This document shows positions 33,019 through 42,796 of a stretch of DNA of 64,000 nt, one piece after another; the first letter of the stretch is position 1, and each line of letters opens with the position of its first letter. A program made the position numbers and the translations under genes. The notes under the pieces are model-generated. The model saw nothing but the letters and a program-made list of their open reading frames with translations, had not been told where the DNA came from and ran no database searches. This DNA is from an uncultured Lachnospiraceae bacterium (lineage in GTDB: Bacteria; Bacillota; Clostridia; Lachnospirales; Lachnospiraceae), in contig CAJTMW010000022.1 of the NCBI GenBank assembly GCA_910577275.1, positions 1 to 64,000 of the forward strand. The letters are read 5' to 3'.

Positions 33019-36000
33019 ATGGACATGGAAGGCAGGGAGAGAGGAAAGGATTACAGAGAGTTGTTTGCAGAGGAAACCGCGGACTGGTTTGCGGGGGCGT
33101 TAGGAGAGCCTACGCCTGTGCAGAAGGAAGCCTGGCCGGCCATTGCCGCCGGAGGCCATGTGCTGGTGTCGGCTCCCACCGGCGCCGGGAAAACCCTGTC
33201 CGCTTTTCTGGTTTTTCTGGACAGGCTGAAAAAGTCGGCGTTAGCGGGGAGCCTTGGGCAGGAGCTTTACCTGATTTACGTTTCCCCGCTTAAATCTCTG
33301 GCGGCGGATATCCGCGAAAATTTGAGAAAGCCCCTTGCGGGAATCGGAGGCGAGGGGATGATTAGCGCCCAGGTGCGTACCGGCGATACGCCTCAGAGCG
33401 AGAGAGCGCGGATGGTGAGAAAACCGCCTCATATCCTTATCATTACGCCGGAATCCCTGTTTCTGATGCTTACCTCAAAGTCGGGGCAGTCCGTCCTCCA
33501 GAGGGCAAAAGCGGTGATTATCGACGAACTTCATTCCCTCATCGACACCAAGAGAGGGGCCCATCTGATGCTGTCTCTGGCAAGGCTTGACGCTCTGTGC
33601 GGTCAGCCCCTGCAGCGTATAGGTCTGTCCGCCACCATCGCCCCTCTGTCTGCGGCGGCCCGGTATCTGGCTCCTGAACCGGTAAGCGTAATTGCGCCTT
33701 TTATGGAAAAAAAGGTCCGTCTTGAAATCCTGGGCTCCTATGTGGACGTCAGTAAAAGAAAAAAAGACCCTCTCTGGGAGGAGCTTTCCCGTCTGGTATA
33801 TGAGTACTGTAAGGGAAAGCAGAGCGTCATTGCCTTTGTGGAGGGCAGAAGATATGCGGAAAAGCTGGCGTATTATGTGAACCTTCTGGGAGGAGAGGAT
33901 TTTGCAAGGGTTCATCACGGAAGCCTTTCAAGGGGGCAGCGGGAGGAGACGGAGAAGGCGCTGCGGGAGGGAAGGCTGCGGCTTTTGTGCGCAACCTCAT
34001 CTATGGAGCTTGGAATCGACGTGGGAGAAATCGACCAGGTATTGCAGGTGGGATGCCCCCGCACCATATCCAGCACAAGACAGAGGCTGGGACGGGCGGG
34101 CCACAATCCTTTCCGCACCAGCGTCATGTACCTCTTTCCAAGGACGGCTGCGGAAAGCGTTCTCTGCGGAATGACCGCAAGGCTTGCCTGTGAGAGCTAC
34201 GTGGAGCCGGTTAACCCGCCGGAAGGATGCCTTGACATACTGGCTCAGCATCTGGTTTCCATGGCGGCCTTTAAGAGCTATCAGGTGGACGAGGCGGTGG
34301 AAATACTTCCAAGGGCATGGCCTTTCCGAAACCTTACAAAGGAGGACGTGAAATCCGTGCTTGAGATGCTGGCGGGAGATTATGAGCACAAAAGAGACGT
34401 TCCGGTCCGCCCGCGAATCCTCTATGACAGAATCCATGAAAAGGTGGAGGGGGACGGCTACAGCCGGATGCTTGCCGTTTCCGCAGGAGGGACAATTCCT
34501 GACAAGGGACTTTACACCGTAAGGACGGAGGGAGGCGTCAGGGTCGGGGAGGCGGACGAGGAGTTCGTCTATGAGACCCAGAAGGGCGACCGTTTTATTC
34601 TGGGCGCGTTTGCCTGGCGGGTGCTGGACATCGGGAGAGATACGGTGACGGTGACGCCGGCTCCGGCGGAAGGGGCAAGGCTGCCCTTCTGGAAAGGAGA
34701 GCTCAAAGGAAGGGATTTGACAACCGGAATCGCTTTCGGACGCATCATGCACGGACTGCAGGAGGCGGCGGATACCGGAGAGCTTGCAAAAGCTCTTAAG
34801 GAGCTGGGGCTGGATACGTCGGCAGTTTCTCTTGCCGAAGGGTATTTAAAGCGTCAGATTAAAGCGACGGGAATACTGCCGGACGACGGAGTAATTCTGG
34901 CGGAGCATTTCCGGGATGCGGCGGGAGGCAGCCAGATTATGTTCCATTCCGTGTTTGGCAGGCGGATTAACGCCCCCCTTTCCCTGCTGGCGGCTCATCT
35001 GGTAAAAAAAGAGCTCTCCGAAAATGTGGGGAGCGTGGACGAGGAGGACGGCTTTCTGCTCTATGTGTACGGGCAGGAGGCGTTGCCGGAGGGGATTCTG
35101 GGAAGGATAAGCCCGGAGACGGCGGAGGAGATTTTAAGCGCGATTCTGCCCTCAACGCCTCTTTTCAATATTGCCTTTCGGTACAACTGCGGCAGGGCAC
35201 TGATGATGGGCGTCCGGGGAAGGAACAGGCAGCCCCTCTGGATGCAGCGGCTTCGGGGGGCGGAGATGCTGGAACAGGTGGTGCGTGAGGAAAACCACCC
35301 TCTGATGCGCGAGACCAGAAGAGAATGCATGGAGCAGCTCTGGGACGCGGCGGGGGTGAGGGAGATACTGAGCAAAATCCGCGCGGGAGAGATTGTGGTG
35401 CGGGAGATTTATTCGGAAATCCCCTCGCCCATGTCGCTGCCCCTGCAATGGGCCCAGGAGGCGGCGGTGATGTACGACTATGCGCCCACTTCCCGGGAAA
35501 TCCATGTGGCGGTGGAGGAGGCTTTGCAGCAGGAAAAGGAGTTGCAGCGTCCGGGGGAAAAGGAGCTTTCGGATATTTTCGCAAGGGAAAAGCTGCCGGA
35601 GGACGAAAAGCAGCTTCATTCCCTCCTGATGGCGGAAGGGGATTTGGCGGCGGGAGAGCTGGATATTCCCGTGGAATGGCTGGAAAAGCTGGCCGAAGAA
35701 GGCAGGGCGCTTTACCTCGAGCAGGGGCTTTGGATTGCGGCGGAGCAGGCGGAGGAATACGAGGCGGCGCTGGGAGGCGGCGGCCGGGGCGGGGAAAATC
35801 CTGCCCGGAGACTGCCGGTTGGCGAAGACTGCACCGGAGGCGGGAAAAAGTTCATATCGGGAAGCTTTGAGGAAAGAAACGCCGGAGACAAGGAAAAAAC
35901 AGCGGCGCAGGTTTCGGAGGAAGCGCTTCGGATAGTGCGGCGCATGCTGCGGTATCGCGGCGCATTTACGGCAAAAGAAACGGCGCGGCGTTACGGCTGG

Positions 36001-37377
36001 CAGGCGGAGGAGGCCGCCGCCGTGCTTGAAACGCTGTGTGAGAGAAAAGAAGCGGTCGCCGCCGTTCCTGAAACGCCGCGCGGGCGGAGGGAGGCGGTTG
36101 CCGGGGAGCGGGGGCTTCAGGAAAGCAACGCGGCAGGCGGGAAGGAAACTGTCGGCGGAGCTGAGGTTTATTATTACCATGCGGCGGTCTATAACCGTGC
36201 CAGAACGCGCACCGTAAAAAGACGGCGGGAGGAAATTTCCACCTGTCCGCGGGAATCCTATGCAGCTCTTTTATTTTCACGCCTTTACCGCATGACCCTG
36301 CCGGAGGAGGATTTGCGGGAGAGCATCGCTTCCTTTGCGGGGACGGCTTTTCCGGCGGCTTTGTGGGAGGAGGTTATTTTTCCTGCCAGAGTCAGAAATT
36401 ACAGGGAAAGCTATCTGGATAAGCTGCTGTCCTCCGGGGAATACTTCTGGCGCATGGAGGAGGGCGGGAAGATTTGCTTTGAGGCTTCTGAGCGGATAGA
36501 CTGGGAGGCGGAGCCGGAAATTCCATGGGAAGGGCTCTCCGAAAAGGAGCGGATTCTGGCGCAGGCGCTTTCAAGGCGGGGAGCCAGCTTCATGCAGTCC
36601 TTAAACAACGTCCTTTGCGGGGAATCGCCTTACGAGACATTGATTTCCCTGATGGAAAAGGGACTTATCAGCGCGGACAGCTTTGTTCCGGTGCGCCAGT
36701 GGCTCGGACGAAAGAAAACGGAGAGGGCGGCGGCAAGACAAAGGGCAGGGGCGAGAGTAAAGGCGATTCATGCCGGACGGTACGATTTGATACGGCCTCT
36801 GCAAAAAATCGGATTGCAGGAGGAAATGGACCAATGCTTTGACCGTTACCTGATATTATGCCGGGAAACCGCCGCCGCCTGCGGACTGCCGTGGCAGGAG
36901 GCTTTATCCCTCCTTCGCGTCCAGGAATACACGGGACAGGTGCGCAGAGGCTACTTCGTGGAAGGGCTTTCCGGCGCGCAGTTTATCAGAAAAAAAGATT
37001 ATGAAAGCGTGACGGCGATGCTTCTTCACCCGAAAGAGGAGCTTTTATGGGTAAACGCCGCCGAGCCCCTGCAGCCCTTCGGGAAGATACTGGCGCACGA
37101 TAAGGAGAAAGCCTTTTTAAACGTACCGGGAACCGCCGCCGCCTTTTACAAAGGCCGCCTTGTGGCTCTTTTCGAGCGTCAGGGCAAAACGCTGCGGGTT
37201 TTTGATAAGACGAACCTGAAAGAGACCCTGTGCCGTTTTTCGGAAAGCTACAGACAGGGGAGGATTTTTCCCGGCAAAAAGCGGATTGCAGTAACGGATT
37301 ACCCGAAGGAAGCGGAGAGCGCCCTTATGGAAAGCGGTTTTATGAGAGAAGTGGGAAAGTTTGTGCTGTACCGGTGA
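33019..37377 (+). CDS. Lhr-type DEAD/DEAH-box ATP-dependent helicase
   Basis: This 1452-residue superfamily 2 helicase of the Lhr group acts in nucleic-acid repair. Core motifs are PTPVQ, Walker A APTGAGKT (52-59), DELH (169-172), SAT (204-206) and, in the second RecA domain, SSMELGIDVG with RQRLGRAGH. A winged-helix and Lhr-core region and a long C-terminal domain follow. The length fits Lhr proteins with the C-terminal half. The stretch near residues 910-960 is Gly/Arg/Glu-rich and poorly conserved in look. The ATG follows CAGGGGA. Confidence 0.9.
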   Translation: MDMEGRERGKDYRELFAEETADWFAGALGEPTPVQKEAWPAIAAGGHVLVSAPTGAGKTLSAFLVFLDRLKKSALAGSLGQELYLIYVSPLKSLAADIRENLRKPLAGIGGEGMISAQVRTGDTPQSERARMVRKPPHILIITPESLFLMLTSKSGQSVLQRAKAVIIDELHSLIDTKRGAHLMLSLARLDALCGQPLQRIGLSATIAPLSAAARYLAPEPVSVIAPFMEKKVRLEILGSYVDVSKRKKDPLWEELSRLVYEYCKGKQSVIAFVEGRRYAEKLAYYVNLLGGEDFARVHHGSLSRGQREETEKALREGRLRLLCATSSMELGIDVGEIDQVLQVGCPRTISSTRQRLGRAGHNPFRTSVMYLFPRTAAESVLCGMTARLACESYVEPVNPPEGCLDILAQHLVSMAAFKSYQVDEAVEILPRAWPFRNLTKEDVKSVLEMLAGDYEHKRDVPVRPRILYDRIHEKVEGDGYSRMLAVSAGGTIPDKGLYTVRTEGGVRVGEADEEFVYETQKGDRFILGAFAWRVLDIGRDTVTVTPAPAEGARLPFWKGELKGRDLTTGIAFGRIMHGLQEAADTGELAKALKELGLDTSAVSLAEGYLKRQIKATGILPDDGVILAEHFRDAAGGSQIMFHSVFGRRINAPLSLLAAHLVKKELSENVGSVDEEDGFLLYVYGQEALPEGILGRISPETAEEILSAILPSTPLFNIAFRYNCGRALMMGVRGRNRQPLWMQRLRGAEMLEQVVREENHPLMRETRRECMEQLWDAAGVREILSKIRAGEIVVREIYSEIPSPMSLPLQWAQEAAVMYDYAPTSREIHVAVEEALQQEKELQRPGEKELSDIFAREKLPEDEKQLHSLLMAEGDLAAGELDIPVEWLEKLAEEGRALYLEQGLWIAAEQAEEYEAALGGGGRGGENPARRLPVGEDCTGGGKKFISGSFEERNAGDKEKTAAQVSEEALRIVRRMLRYRGAFTAKETARRYGWQAEEAAAVLETLCERKEAVAAVPETPRGRREAVAGERGLQESNAAGGKETVGGAEVYYYHAAVYNRARTRTVKRRREEISTCPRESYAALLFSRLYRMTLPEEDLRESIASFAGTAFPAALWEEVIFPARVRNYRESYLDKLLSSGEYFWRMEEGGKICFEASERIDWEAEPEIPWEGLSEKERILAQALSRRGASFMQSLNNVLCGESPYETLISLMEKGLISADSFVPVRQWLGRKKTERAAARQRAGARVKAIHAGRYDLIRPLQKIGLQEEMDQCFDRYLILCRETAAACGLPWQEALSLLRVQEYTGQVRRGYFVEGLSGAQFIRKKDYESVTAMLLHPKEELLWVNAAEPLQPFGKILAHDKEKAFLNVPGTAAAFYKGRLVALFERQGKTLRVFDKTNLKETLCRFSESYRQGRIFPGKKRIAVTDYPKEAESALMESGFMREVGKFVLYR

Positions 37378-37420
37378 GAGCGGATATATTATTCAAAGGC
37401 TATTCGGAAAGGGGGAAAAA

Positions 37421-39718
37421 ATGAAAAATAAATCGGTCATTATACCACTGATGGCAATACTTTTTGTGATGACGGCAGTACCGGCAATTGTGGCGATTTT
37501 CATAAACGGTAACAGCATGCGTCAAAATTCCGAAAAGGCGGTTTCTGAATCTGTATTTGCAAAACTGCAGGCGAATCAGGAGTATTGTGACGAGCTTCTG
37601 TTGCAATGTATTAATGAGGCTCTTGATTTTATTCTGGAGAAGCAGTATGTGGAACTAAGCAGCGTTATTTCCTATACAGAGTTGAATTCCGACTATGAGA
37701 CGGTTCGTCTGGCACAGGGGATGAATACAAGACTCAGGAACTTTGCGGACAGAAGTTCTATTGTTCATTCCGCATTCTTTTATATAGATAATGCCGATTA
37801 TCTGGTTTCCACCGACCAGGGGATTGTGAAGCTGGAGAATTATGAAGGTATCGACTGGCTCCATGAGATTATCAGACAGAGAAAAACGCCTAGCGGTATC
37901 TGGCTTTCACGGACAATGATGACGGATTCCGGGGAGGGAAAAGAGGTTCTTTCGTATGTTTATCGGTCCAACAGTCTGTATACCGCCTCTAAGGTTTCGA
38001 TTGTGATTAACGTGGATGAGGAAAAGCTGAGCAGGATGATTTATTCCGAAGAGTTTTTTTCTGGTGGTGAGGGATATTTGATGGACGGTGAAGGAAGCGT
38101 TCTTACACATTCAGATAAAAAATATCTTCGCCGTCAATTTCCGGAGATTCTGGCGAAAGTGAAGCAGGGGAAAGAGGCAAATGGGATTATTGACGGGGAA
38201 AATACCATGATTGCCTATCGGAAATCCTCTTTGTACGATTGGATTTATGTGAATACTTTTTCTACTGACGTGGTTTTTGCCGGTTCTACGGAGATTTTCA
38301 GGTTCAGTATTGTGATGACGCTTTTCATGATAATGACAGGCGTTGTGTTTGCCGTTCTGTTGTCATTCAGGCTTACCAGGCCTGTAAGGATTCTGGCAGA
38401 CAAAATGAAAAAACTGAATTTTCAGGAGGAGAGCACAGGTAATGAGCTGGTGTTTCTTTCCAATGCGTTGGAGCAGCTAAAGGAGCGGGAGCAGCAGATA
38501 GAAAGCAGCATGGAAGAACGAAAGGAAATATTGCGGCGCCGGGCAATCTCTGAGCTGATGGAAGGAGAAAATCTTTCAAAAGACCAGAAGCAGGTGTTTG
38601 AGGAATATTTCCACTGGCAACACTATCTTGTCTGTCTGCTTACAGTGGATGATGCAGTAAAATACCAGAGGGAGACGACTCATGAGGAACGAAAAATTTT
38701 CCGAAATATGATTTTCGGATATGCGAAGGAGCATATTCCCGAGGAATATGTTTTTGACTGTGTTCGTTATGATGTGCTTACAATCGGCATTCTTGTCAAT
38801 ATCCAAAGCTATGACAGTGAAAGCATTATTGCGGGGATGACAAAGGCATTGAAAGCGATTCTGACGAATTATCGGAAAGCAACGGGATGGACAATGACGG
38901 CCGGAGTGAGCCTTGTGCATAATGAGCATAAAGGCATCAAACGTTGTGCAGAGGAAGCCAGACAGGCAGCAACATGCAGACTGGTTGAAGGAAAGGGAAA
39001 AATATATTTTGCTCATCGGTTTGAAAGCAGTAAAGTTCCGGTAGTTGACTGCTATCAGAATCAGAAACGGATTTTGAATTATCTGGAACTGGGAGATGTG
39101 GAAAAAATCAGGGAAGAACTGAAGGCAATCGTGCAGTCAGTCAGAGACCAGGGAGAAATGGCGGCTGATAACGTAATGATGGTGTTTCATCAGATTCTGG
39201 GAAATGCACTGACTTATCTGAATAAGCATAACTATAGTATTCCTATAGTGTTGCATGAAAATCAGAAAAATGCGTATGCGGCGCTTGCAGAAATGGAGAC
39301 GGTGGAAGAGATTGCCTGTTACCTGGAGAGAGTATTTGCAATGATAGTAGACTATCAGGAGCAGGAAAATAAGGAGGCGGAGTCTGACGGTTATAACCTC
39401 CGCATTCTAAAATATATGAGGAAGAATTACCGTACGGATATTAATTTTGAAGAAATGGCGGCGGAAATCGGTATCAGCTATTCTTACGCCAGAAAGCTGA
39501 TTAAGGATTCCACAGGAAAGAGCCTGATTGAATATCTGAACCTGATTCGGGTGGAGGAAGCGAAAAAAATGTTAAAGGAAAGTAACGCCTCAATGAATGA
39601 AATTGCAGAGGCTGTAGGATACCATAATGTGCAGAGCATCTACCGCTTTTTTAAAAAGTATGAGGGGATATCGCCCAGTATGTGGCGGGAGGGGCTGACA
39701 GAAAAAAAGGAGGAATAA
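37421..39718 (+). CDS. Membrane-bound AraC-type regulator with extracellular sensor
   Basis: This 765-residue protein has an N-terminal membrane helix (about 6-28), an extracellular domain of about 250 residues (probably Cache-like, with SSVISYTEL and FFYIDNADYLVSTD), and a second helix (about 297-320). A HAMP-like linker, a central region, and a C-terminal AraC double helix-turn-helix (FEEMAAEIGISYSYARKLI and AEAVGYHNVQSIYRFFKKY) follow. Such one-piece regulators activate adjacent sugar uptake operons in Firmicutes. ATG 37421 follows GGGGGAAAAA. It precedes the transporter genes and is their likely regulator. Confidence 0.88.
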   Translation: MKNKSVIIPLMAILFVMTAVPAIVAIFINGNSMRQNSEKAVSESVFAKLQANQEYCDELLLQCINEALDFILEKQYVELSSVISYTELNSDYETVRLAQGMNTRLRNFADRSSIVHSAFFYIDNADYLVSTDQGIVKLENYEGIDWLHEIIRQRKTPSGIWLSRTMMTDSGEGKEVLSYVYRSNSLYTASKVSIVINVDEEKLSRMIYSEEFFSGGEGYLMDGEGSVLTHSDKKYLRRQFPEILAKVKQGKEANGIIDGENTMIAYRKSSLYDWIYVNTFSTDVVFAGSTEIFRFSIVMTLFMIMTGVVFAVLLSFRLTRPVRILADKMKKLNFQEESTGNELVFLSNALEQLKEREQQIESSMEERKEILRRRAISELMEGENLSKDQKQVFEEYFHWQHYLVCLLTVDDAVKYQRETTHEERKIFRNMIFGYAKEHIPEEYVFDCVRYDVLTIGILVNIQSYDSESIIAGMTKALKAILTNYRKATGWTMTAGVSLVHNEHKGIKRCAEEARQAATCRLVEGKGKIYFAHRFESSKVPVVDCYQNQKRILNYLELGDVEKIREELKAIVQSVRDQGEMAADNVMMVFHQILGNALTYLNKHNYSIPIVLHENQKNAYAALAEMETVEEIACYLERVFAMIVDYQEQENKEAESDGYNLRILKYMRKNYRTDINFEEMAAEIGISYSYARKLIKDSTGKSLIEYLNLIRVEEAKKMLKESNASMNEIAEAVGYHNVQSIYRFFKKYEGISPSMWREGLTEKKEE

Positions 39719-39719
39719 T

Positions 39720-39800
39720 ATGCATAAATCCGGACAGGAGATTTTGTGCAAAATGACGGATAAGAAAATGAATACAAAATTTTACTGGTCAATATTTTAA
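39720..39800 (+). CDS. Possible 26-residue small protein
   Basis: An ATG one base after the regulator stop is preceded at six bases by a perfect AAGGAGG (39707-39713), and the frame runs to TAA 39798-39800. The peptide is basic (MHKSGQEILCK start). The ribosome site lies inside the regulator's last codons, so it may be chance, but spacing and overlap look like a coupled gene. Confidence 0.3.
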   Translation: MHKSGQEILCKMTDKKMNTKFYWSIF

Positions 39801-39875
39801 TCAGACATATTAAAAATGATACTGATGATAGAGAAAAACAGGACAGCTGTTTGGAGAAAATGAATTATCATATAT

Positions 39876-39924
39876 GACAAAATTGCAAAAAAGCCTTGTA
39901 AAATCAGGGCTTTTTTGCTTTGTC
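39876..39924 (+). terminator. Bidirectional-looking terminator
   Basis: GCAAAAAAGCC/GGCTTTTTTGC is a perfect 11-bp stem, extended by GACAAA/TTTGTC after a 3-base bulge. T and A runs lie on both sides. It separates the regulator from the sugar operon. Confidence 0.85.
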
Positions 39925-39951
39925 AAAAATGATATACAAGGTCAAAAATGA
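39922..39951 (+). promoter_or_regulatory. Direct repeat, probable AraC-type operator
   Basis: GTCAAAAATGA occurs at 39922-39932 and 39941-39951, a 19-bp period, about two helix turns. AraC-family dimers bind such direct repeats before the genes they activate. It stands about 125 bp before the binding-protein gene. The remaining sequence to 40074 shows no clear consensus promoter, as expected for an activated one. Confidence 0.55.
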
Positions 39952-40074
39952 GTATTTACAGACTGATTTCAGGTAGATATGATAAGCCCATGACAGATAC
40001 GAAATGTGCACAAAGAGATGTATCTTATGACAGTGTTTTTTATCAATAACTATGAATTTAACAGGAGGAAGCTT

Positions 40075-41742
40075 ATGTGTAACAGATGGAAAAAAATTAT
40101 TACGACAGTATTGGTAAGCGCAATGACAATGGGGATGGCAGCGTGCGGCAATAGTAATGAAGAAGCAGCAAATGATACATCTGCCGGGAAACTTGCGCAG
40201 GAACAGGAGTCTGAGGTAACGGAAGGAGTTGAATCTGAAACGACTGCCTATACAGATTATTCAGGCGGCTTTGAATCTACGGTAACGCTTCAGATACCGG
40301 TGTTCGACAGGGCTTATGAAGGCTGGGATGTAACTGATAATTATTATACCGACTGGGTGCAGAGAGAGTTTGGAGACAAATACAATATTGATGTGGAATT
40401 TGTTGCAATCGCAAGGTCCTCACAGGTGCAGGACTACATGCAGCTTCTGGCCTCCGGGCAGGCGCCCGACATTATCTTCCATTATGATATGCCCCAGATG
40501 CTGTCTTATTACGGGGAAGCTTCCATGCAGCCGATTGATTTCGAGGAAATAGCATTTTATGCGCCTACCTATTGGAATAACATGTCGGAAACAATCAATA
40601 TGTATGGTCAGGTAGGAGGGGAGAATTACTTTTTCTTTGCAGACAGACCTGATGCGGCATATAACTTTATGACTGTGATTAGGCAGGACTGGCTGGATGC
40701 AGTCAATATGGAAGTTCCCCAAAACCTGGAAGAAATGAACGAAGTTCTGGCGGCGTGGAAGGAAGCAGGGCTCGGGAACGGCGGCGGACGCCTGATATCC
40801 AACTCTTTTATTTATGATTATCCGTACCGTAATTTTGAGATGGACGAAAAAGAACATGCATTATATTCAGACCTTGCGGTGGCGGCATTTACATGGGAGC
40901 CTACTTACAGGTATCTGAAAAACATGAACTATCAGTATAATAATGGCCTGATTGACACGGAGTTTTATCTGAATACCGATGACCAGAGCACACAGGCTGA
41001 CTTCGTTGCAGGTCATTCCGGTATATTCGGCTTTTATTCCAGTAATAACTCTACAATTATAGAGAGCTTGCTGCAGAATGCGCCTGAAGCGAAACTTTCG
41101 TATCTTCCTGTCAGTGCAAACGCACCGGCGGACTGCAAGCCTCAGTCCCGTGCCTACTGGCCCTTTGGCATGATTATGGGTATCAATCAGGACTGTACAG
41201 ACGAAGAGAGAGCGGCTGTATGGATGTATATGGAATGGCTGAGCCAGCCCGAGAATCTGTTCTGTTTCCAGAACGGAATAGAAGGGGAAAATTACACGCT
41301 GGATGAGGAAGGGCTTCCTGTTGTGAATACCGATTACGACGGAGAAAGTAAATTGTCCCCCAATAATAATAAAGACTACTGGTGTCTTGTGGCGGAAAGC
41401 GTGACATATGGAGATGATGAAGCGAAAACATATGAAGCAAACAAACGGCTGTGGGCAATTCCCGGATATGAGTACCTGTTGGATGATTCTTACAGTGATT
41501 ATCAGGCGGTTGCCGAATATCGGACAACGGATGCACTGTTCAATGTGGTGTTAAACTCGCTGAACGATTACAAGGCAGAGCTGACAGAGCAGTGGAAAGC
41601 CCTTTATGTAAAGTGTGTAATGGCTTCCGAGGCAGACTTTGACGCAGTATATGAAGAGGCATGTCAGACCTATCTTGATGCGGGCTATCAGGAAGTGCTT
41701 GATGAGAAGCAGGAGGCAATTGACGCAGGAAATTATAGATAG
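40075..41742 (+). CDS. Extracellular sugar-binding lipoprotein of an ABC importer
   Basis: This 555-residue lipoprotein (lipobox MAAC, Cys 24) belongs to the large family-1 solute-binding proteins (LipO-like) that deliver oligosaccharides to LplB/YtcP-type permeases. Features include QLLASGQAPDIIFHYD near residue 125 and many aromatic residues for sugar stacking. ATG 40075 follows AGGAGGAAGC; an upstream ATG at 40006 lacks a ribosome site. The hydrolase genes downstream suggest an unsaturated glucuronyl or galactosyl oligosaccharide as ligand. The ATPase is not in the operon and must be shared. Confidence 0.9.
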   Translation: MCNRWKKIITTVLVSAMTMGMAACGNSNEEAANDTSAGKLAQEQESEVTEGVESETTAYTDYSGGFESTVTLQIPVFDRAYEGWDVTDNYYTDWVQREFGDKYNIDVEFVAIARSSQVQDYMQLLASGQAPDIIFHYDMPQMLSYYGEASMQPIDFEEIAFYAPTYWNNMSETINMYGQVGGENYFFFADRPDAAYNFMTVIRQDWLDAVNMEVPQNLEEMNEVLAAWKEAGLGNGGGRLISNSFIYDYPYRNFEMDEKEHALYSDLAVAAFTWEPTYRYLKNMNYQYNNGLIDTEFYLNTDDQSTQADFVAGHSGIFGFYSSNNSTIIESLLQNAPEAKLSYLPVSANAPADCKPQSRAYWPFGMIMGINQDCTDEERAAVWMYMEWLSQPENLFCFQNGIEGENYTLDEEGLPVVNTDYDGESKLSPNNNKDYWCLVAESVTYGDDEAKTYEANKRLWAIPGYEYLLDDSYSDYQAVAEYRTTDALFNVVLNSLNDYKAELTEQWKALYVKCVMASEADFDAVYEEACQTYLDAGYQEVLDEKQEAIDAGNYR

Positions 41743-41854
41743 GAAATAAGTCATTTGCGAAGTGGACGGAAGATGCAGTGGTTCAGCAGAGCGCATAATT
41801 GCAGACAGTGCTGGATTACTGCATTTTCCAGTAATAAGAAAAAGGAGAAGAAAT

Positions 41855-42784
41855 ATGGCGGAAAATGCAAAAAGAAACAATAAGCATCTTTTGAAACGTA
41901 TGAGCCGACAATGGCAGCTTTATGTTTTACTGATGATACCTCTGGCATTTGCACTTTTATTTAAATATGGCGCAATGATAGGGCTTGTGGCGGCATTTCA
42001 GGACTATAAGGTCGTAAAAGGCTTTTGGGACAGTAAGTGGGTCGGGTTTGAGGTGTTCCGGAAAATATTCAGTATGAAAAATTTCGGATTGGCTGTCCGC
42101 AATACCTTACTTTTGAATCTGCTGACGTTACTGTTCAATTTTCCCATGCCGATTATTCTGGCATTGCTTTTAAATGAAGTTAAAAATGTGGTTTATAAAA
42201 AAGTGACGCAGACACTTTTGTATCTGCCGCATTTTCTTTCTTTTGTTATCATTGGCGCAATTGCGTATCAGATGTTCGGTGTAAACAGCGGTGTGGTAAA
42301 TAATCTGATTGAGCATTTAGGCGGGCAGAGGATTCCCTTTTTACAGGAAGATATGCACTGGCTGTTTACTTATGTTCTTGTGAATGTATGGCAGTCCATG
42401 GGGTGGGGGTCCATTATTTATCTTGCGGCCATTGCCGGGGTAAATCCCGAGCTATATGAGGCGGCTACGATTGACGGAGCCAACCGGTTCCATAAGATTA
42501 TCTATGTAACGCTGCCATGTATCAAATCGACGGCTGTTACTCTTTTGATTATGAATCTGGGCAAGGTTATGGGGGGCTCCTTTGAGAGTGTGTATGCCCT
42601 GCGCAATGCCGCAACAACAGAATTTACCACTACGATTCCGGTTCTGATTTACCAGTTCGGCATTATGGGAGGAAAATTCAGCGAATCTACGGCCATGGGA
42701 TTATTTCAGTCGGTGGTAGGTGTGGTTCTGGTTCTGGTATCTGACTTCGCCGCCAAGAAACTGGGCGAGGAAGGCTTGATTTAA
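41855..42784 (+). CDS. ABC sugar permease, LplB type
   Basis: This 309-residue permease has six predicted helices, beginning with LYVLLMIPLAFALLFKYGAM. The binding-protein-dependent transport signature is visible as EAATIDGANRFHKIIYVTLP. ATG 41855 follows AAAGGAGAAG. It forms a heterodimer with the product of the next gene. The 112-bp gap after the binding-protein gene contains no hairpin of note. Confidence 0.92.
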   Translation: MAENAKRNNKHLLKRMSRQWQLYVLLMIPLAFALLFKYGAMIGLVAAFQDYKVVKGFWDSKWVGFEVFRKIFSMKNFGLAVRNTLLLNLLTLLFNFPMPIILALLLNEVKNVVYKKVTQTLLYLPHFLSFVIIGAIAYQMFGVNSGVVNNLIEHLGGQRIPFLQEDMHWLFTYVLVNVWQSMGWGSIIYLAAIAGVNPELYEAATIDGANRFHKIIYVTLPCIKSTAVTLLIMNLGKVMGGSFESVYALRNAATTEFTTTIPVLIYQFGIMGGKFSESTAMGLFQSVVGVVLVLVSDFAAKKLGEEGLI

Positions 42785-42796
42785 GGAGGGGCAGAC

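Noticed and set aside
35325..36842. Long open frames in alternative phases inside the helicase gene
   Set aside because: They are a by-product of the high GC and Gly/Ala/Glu codon bias here; the helicase frame has clear motifs throughout.
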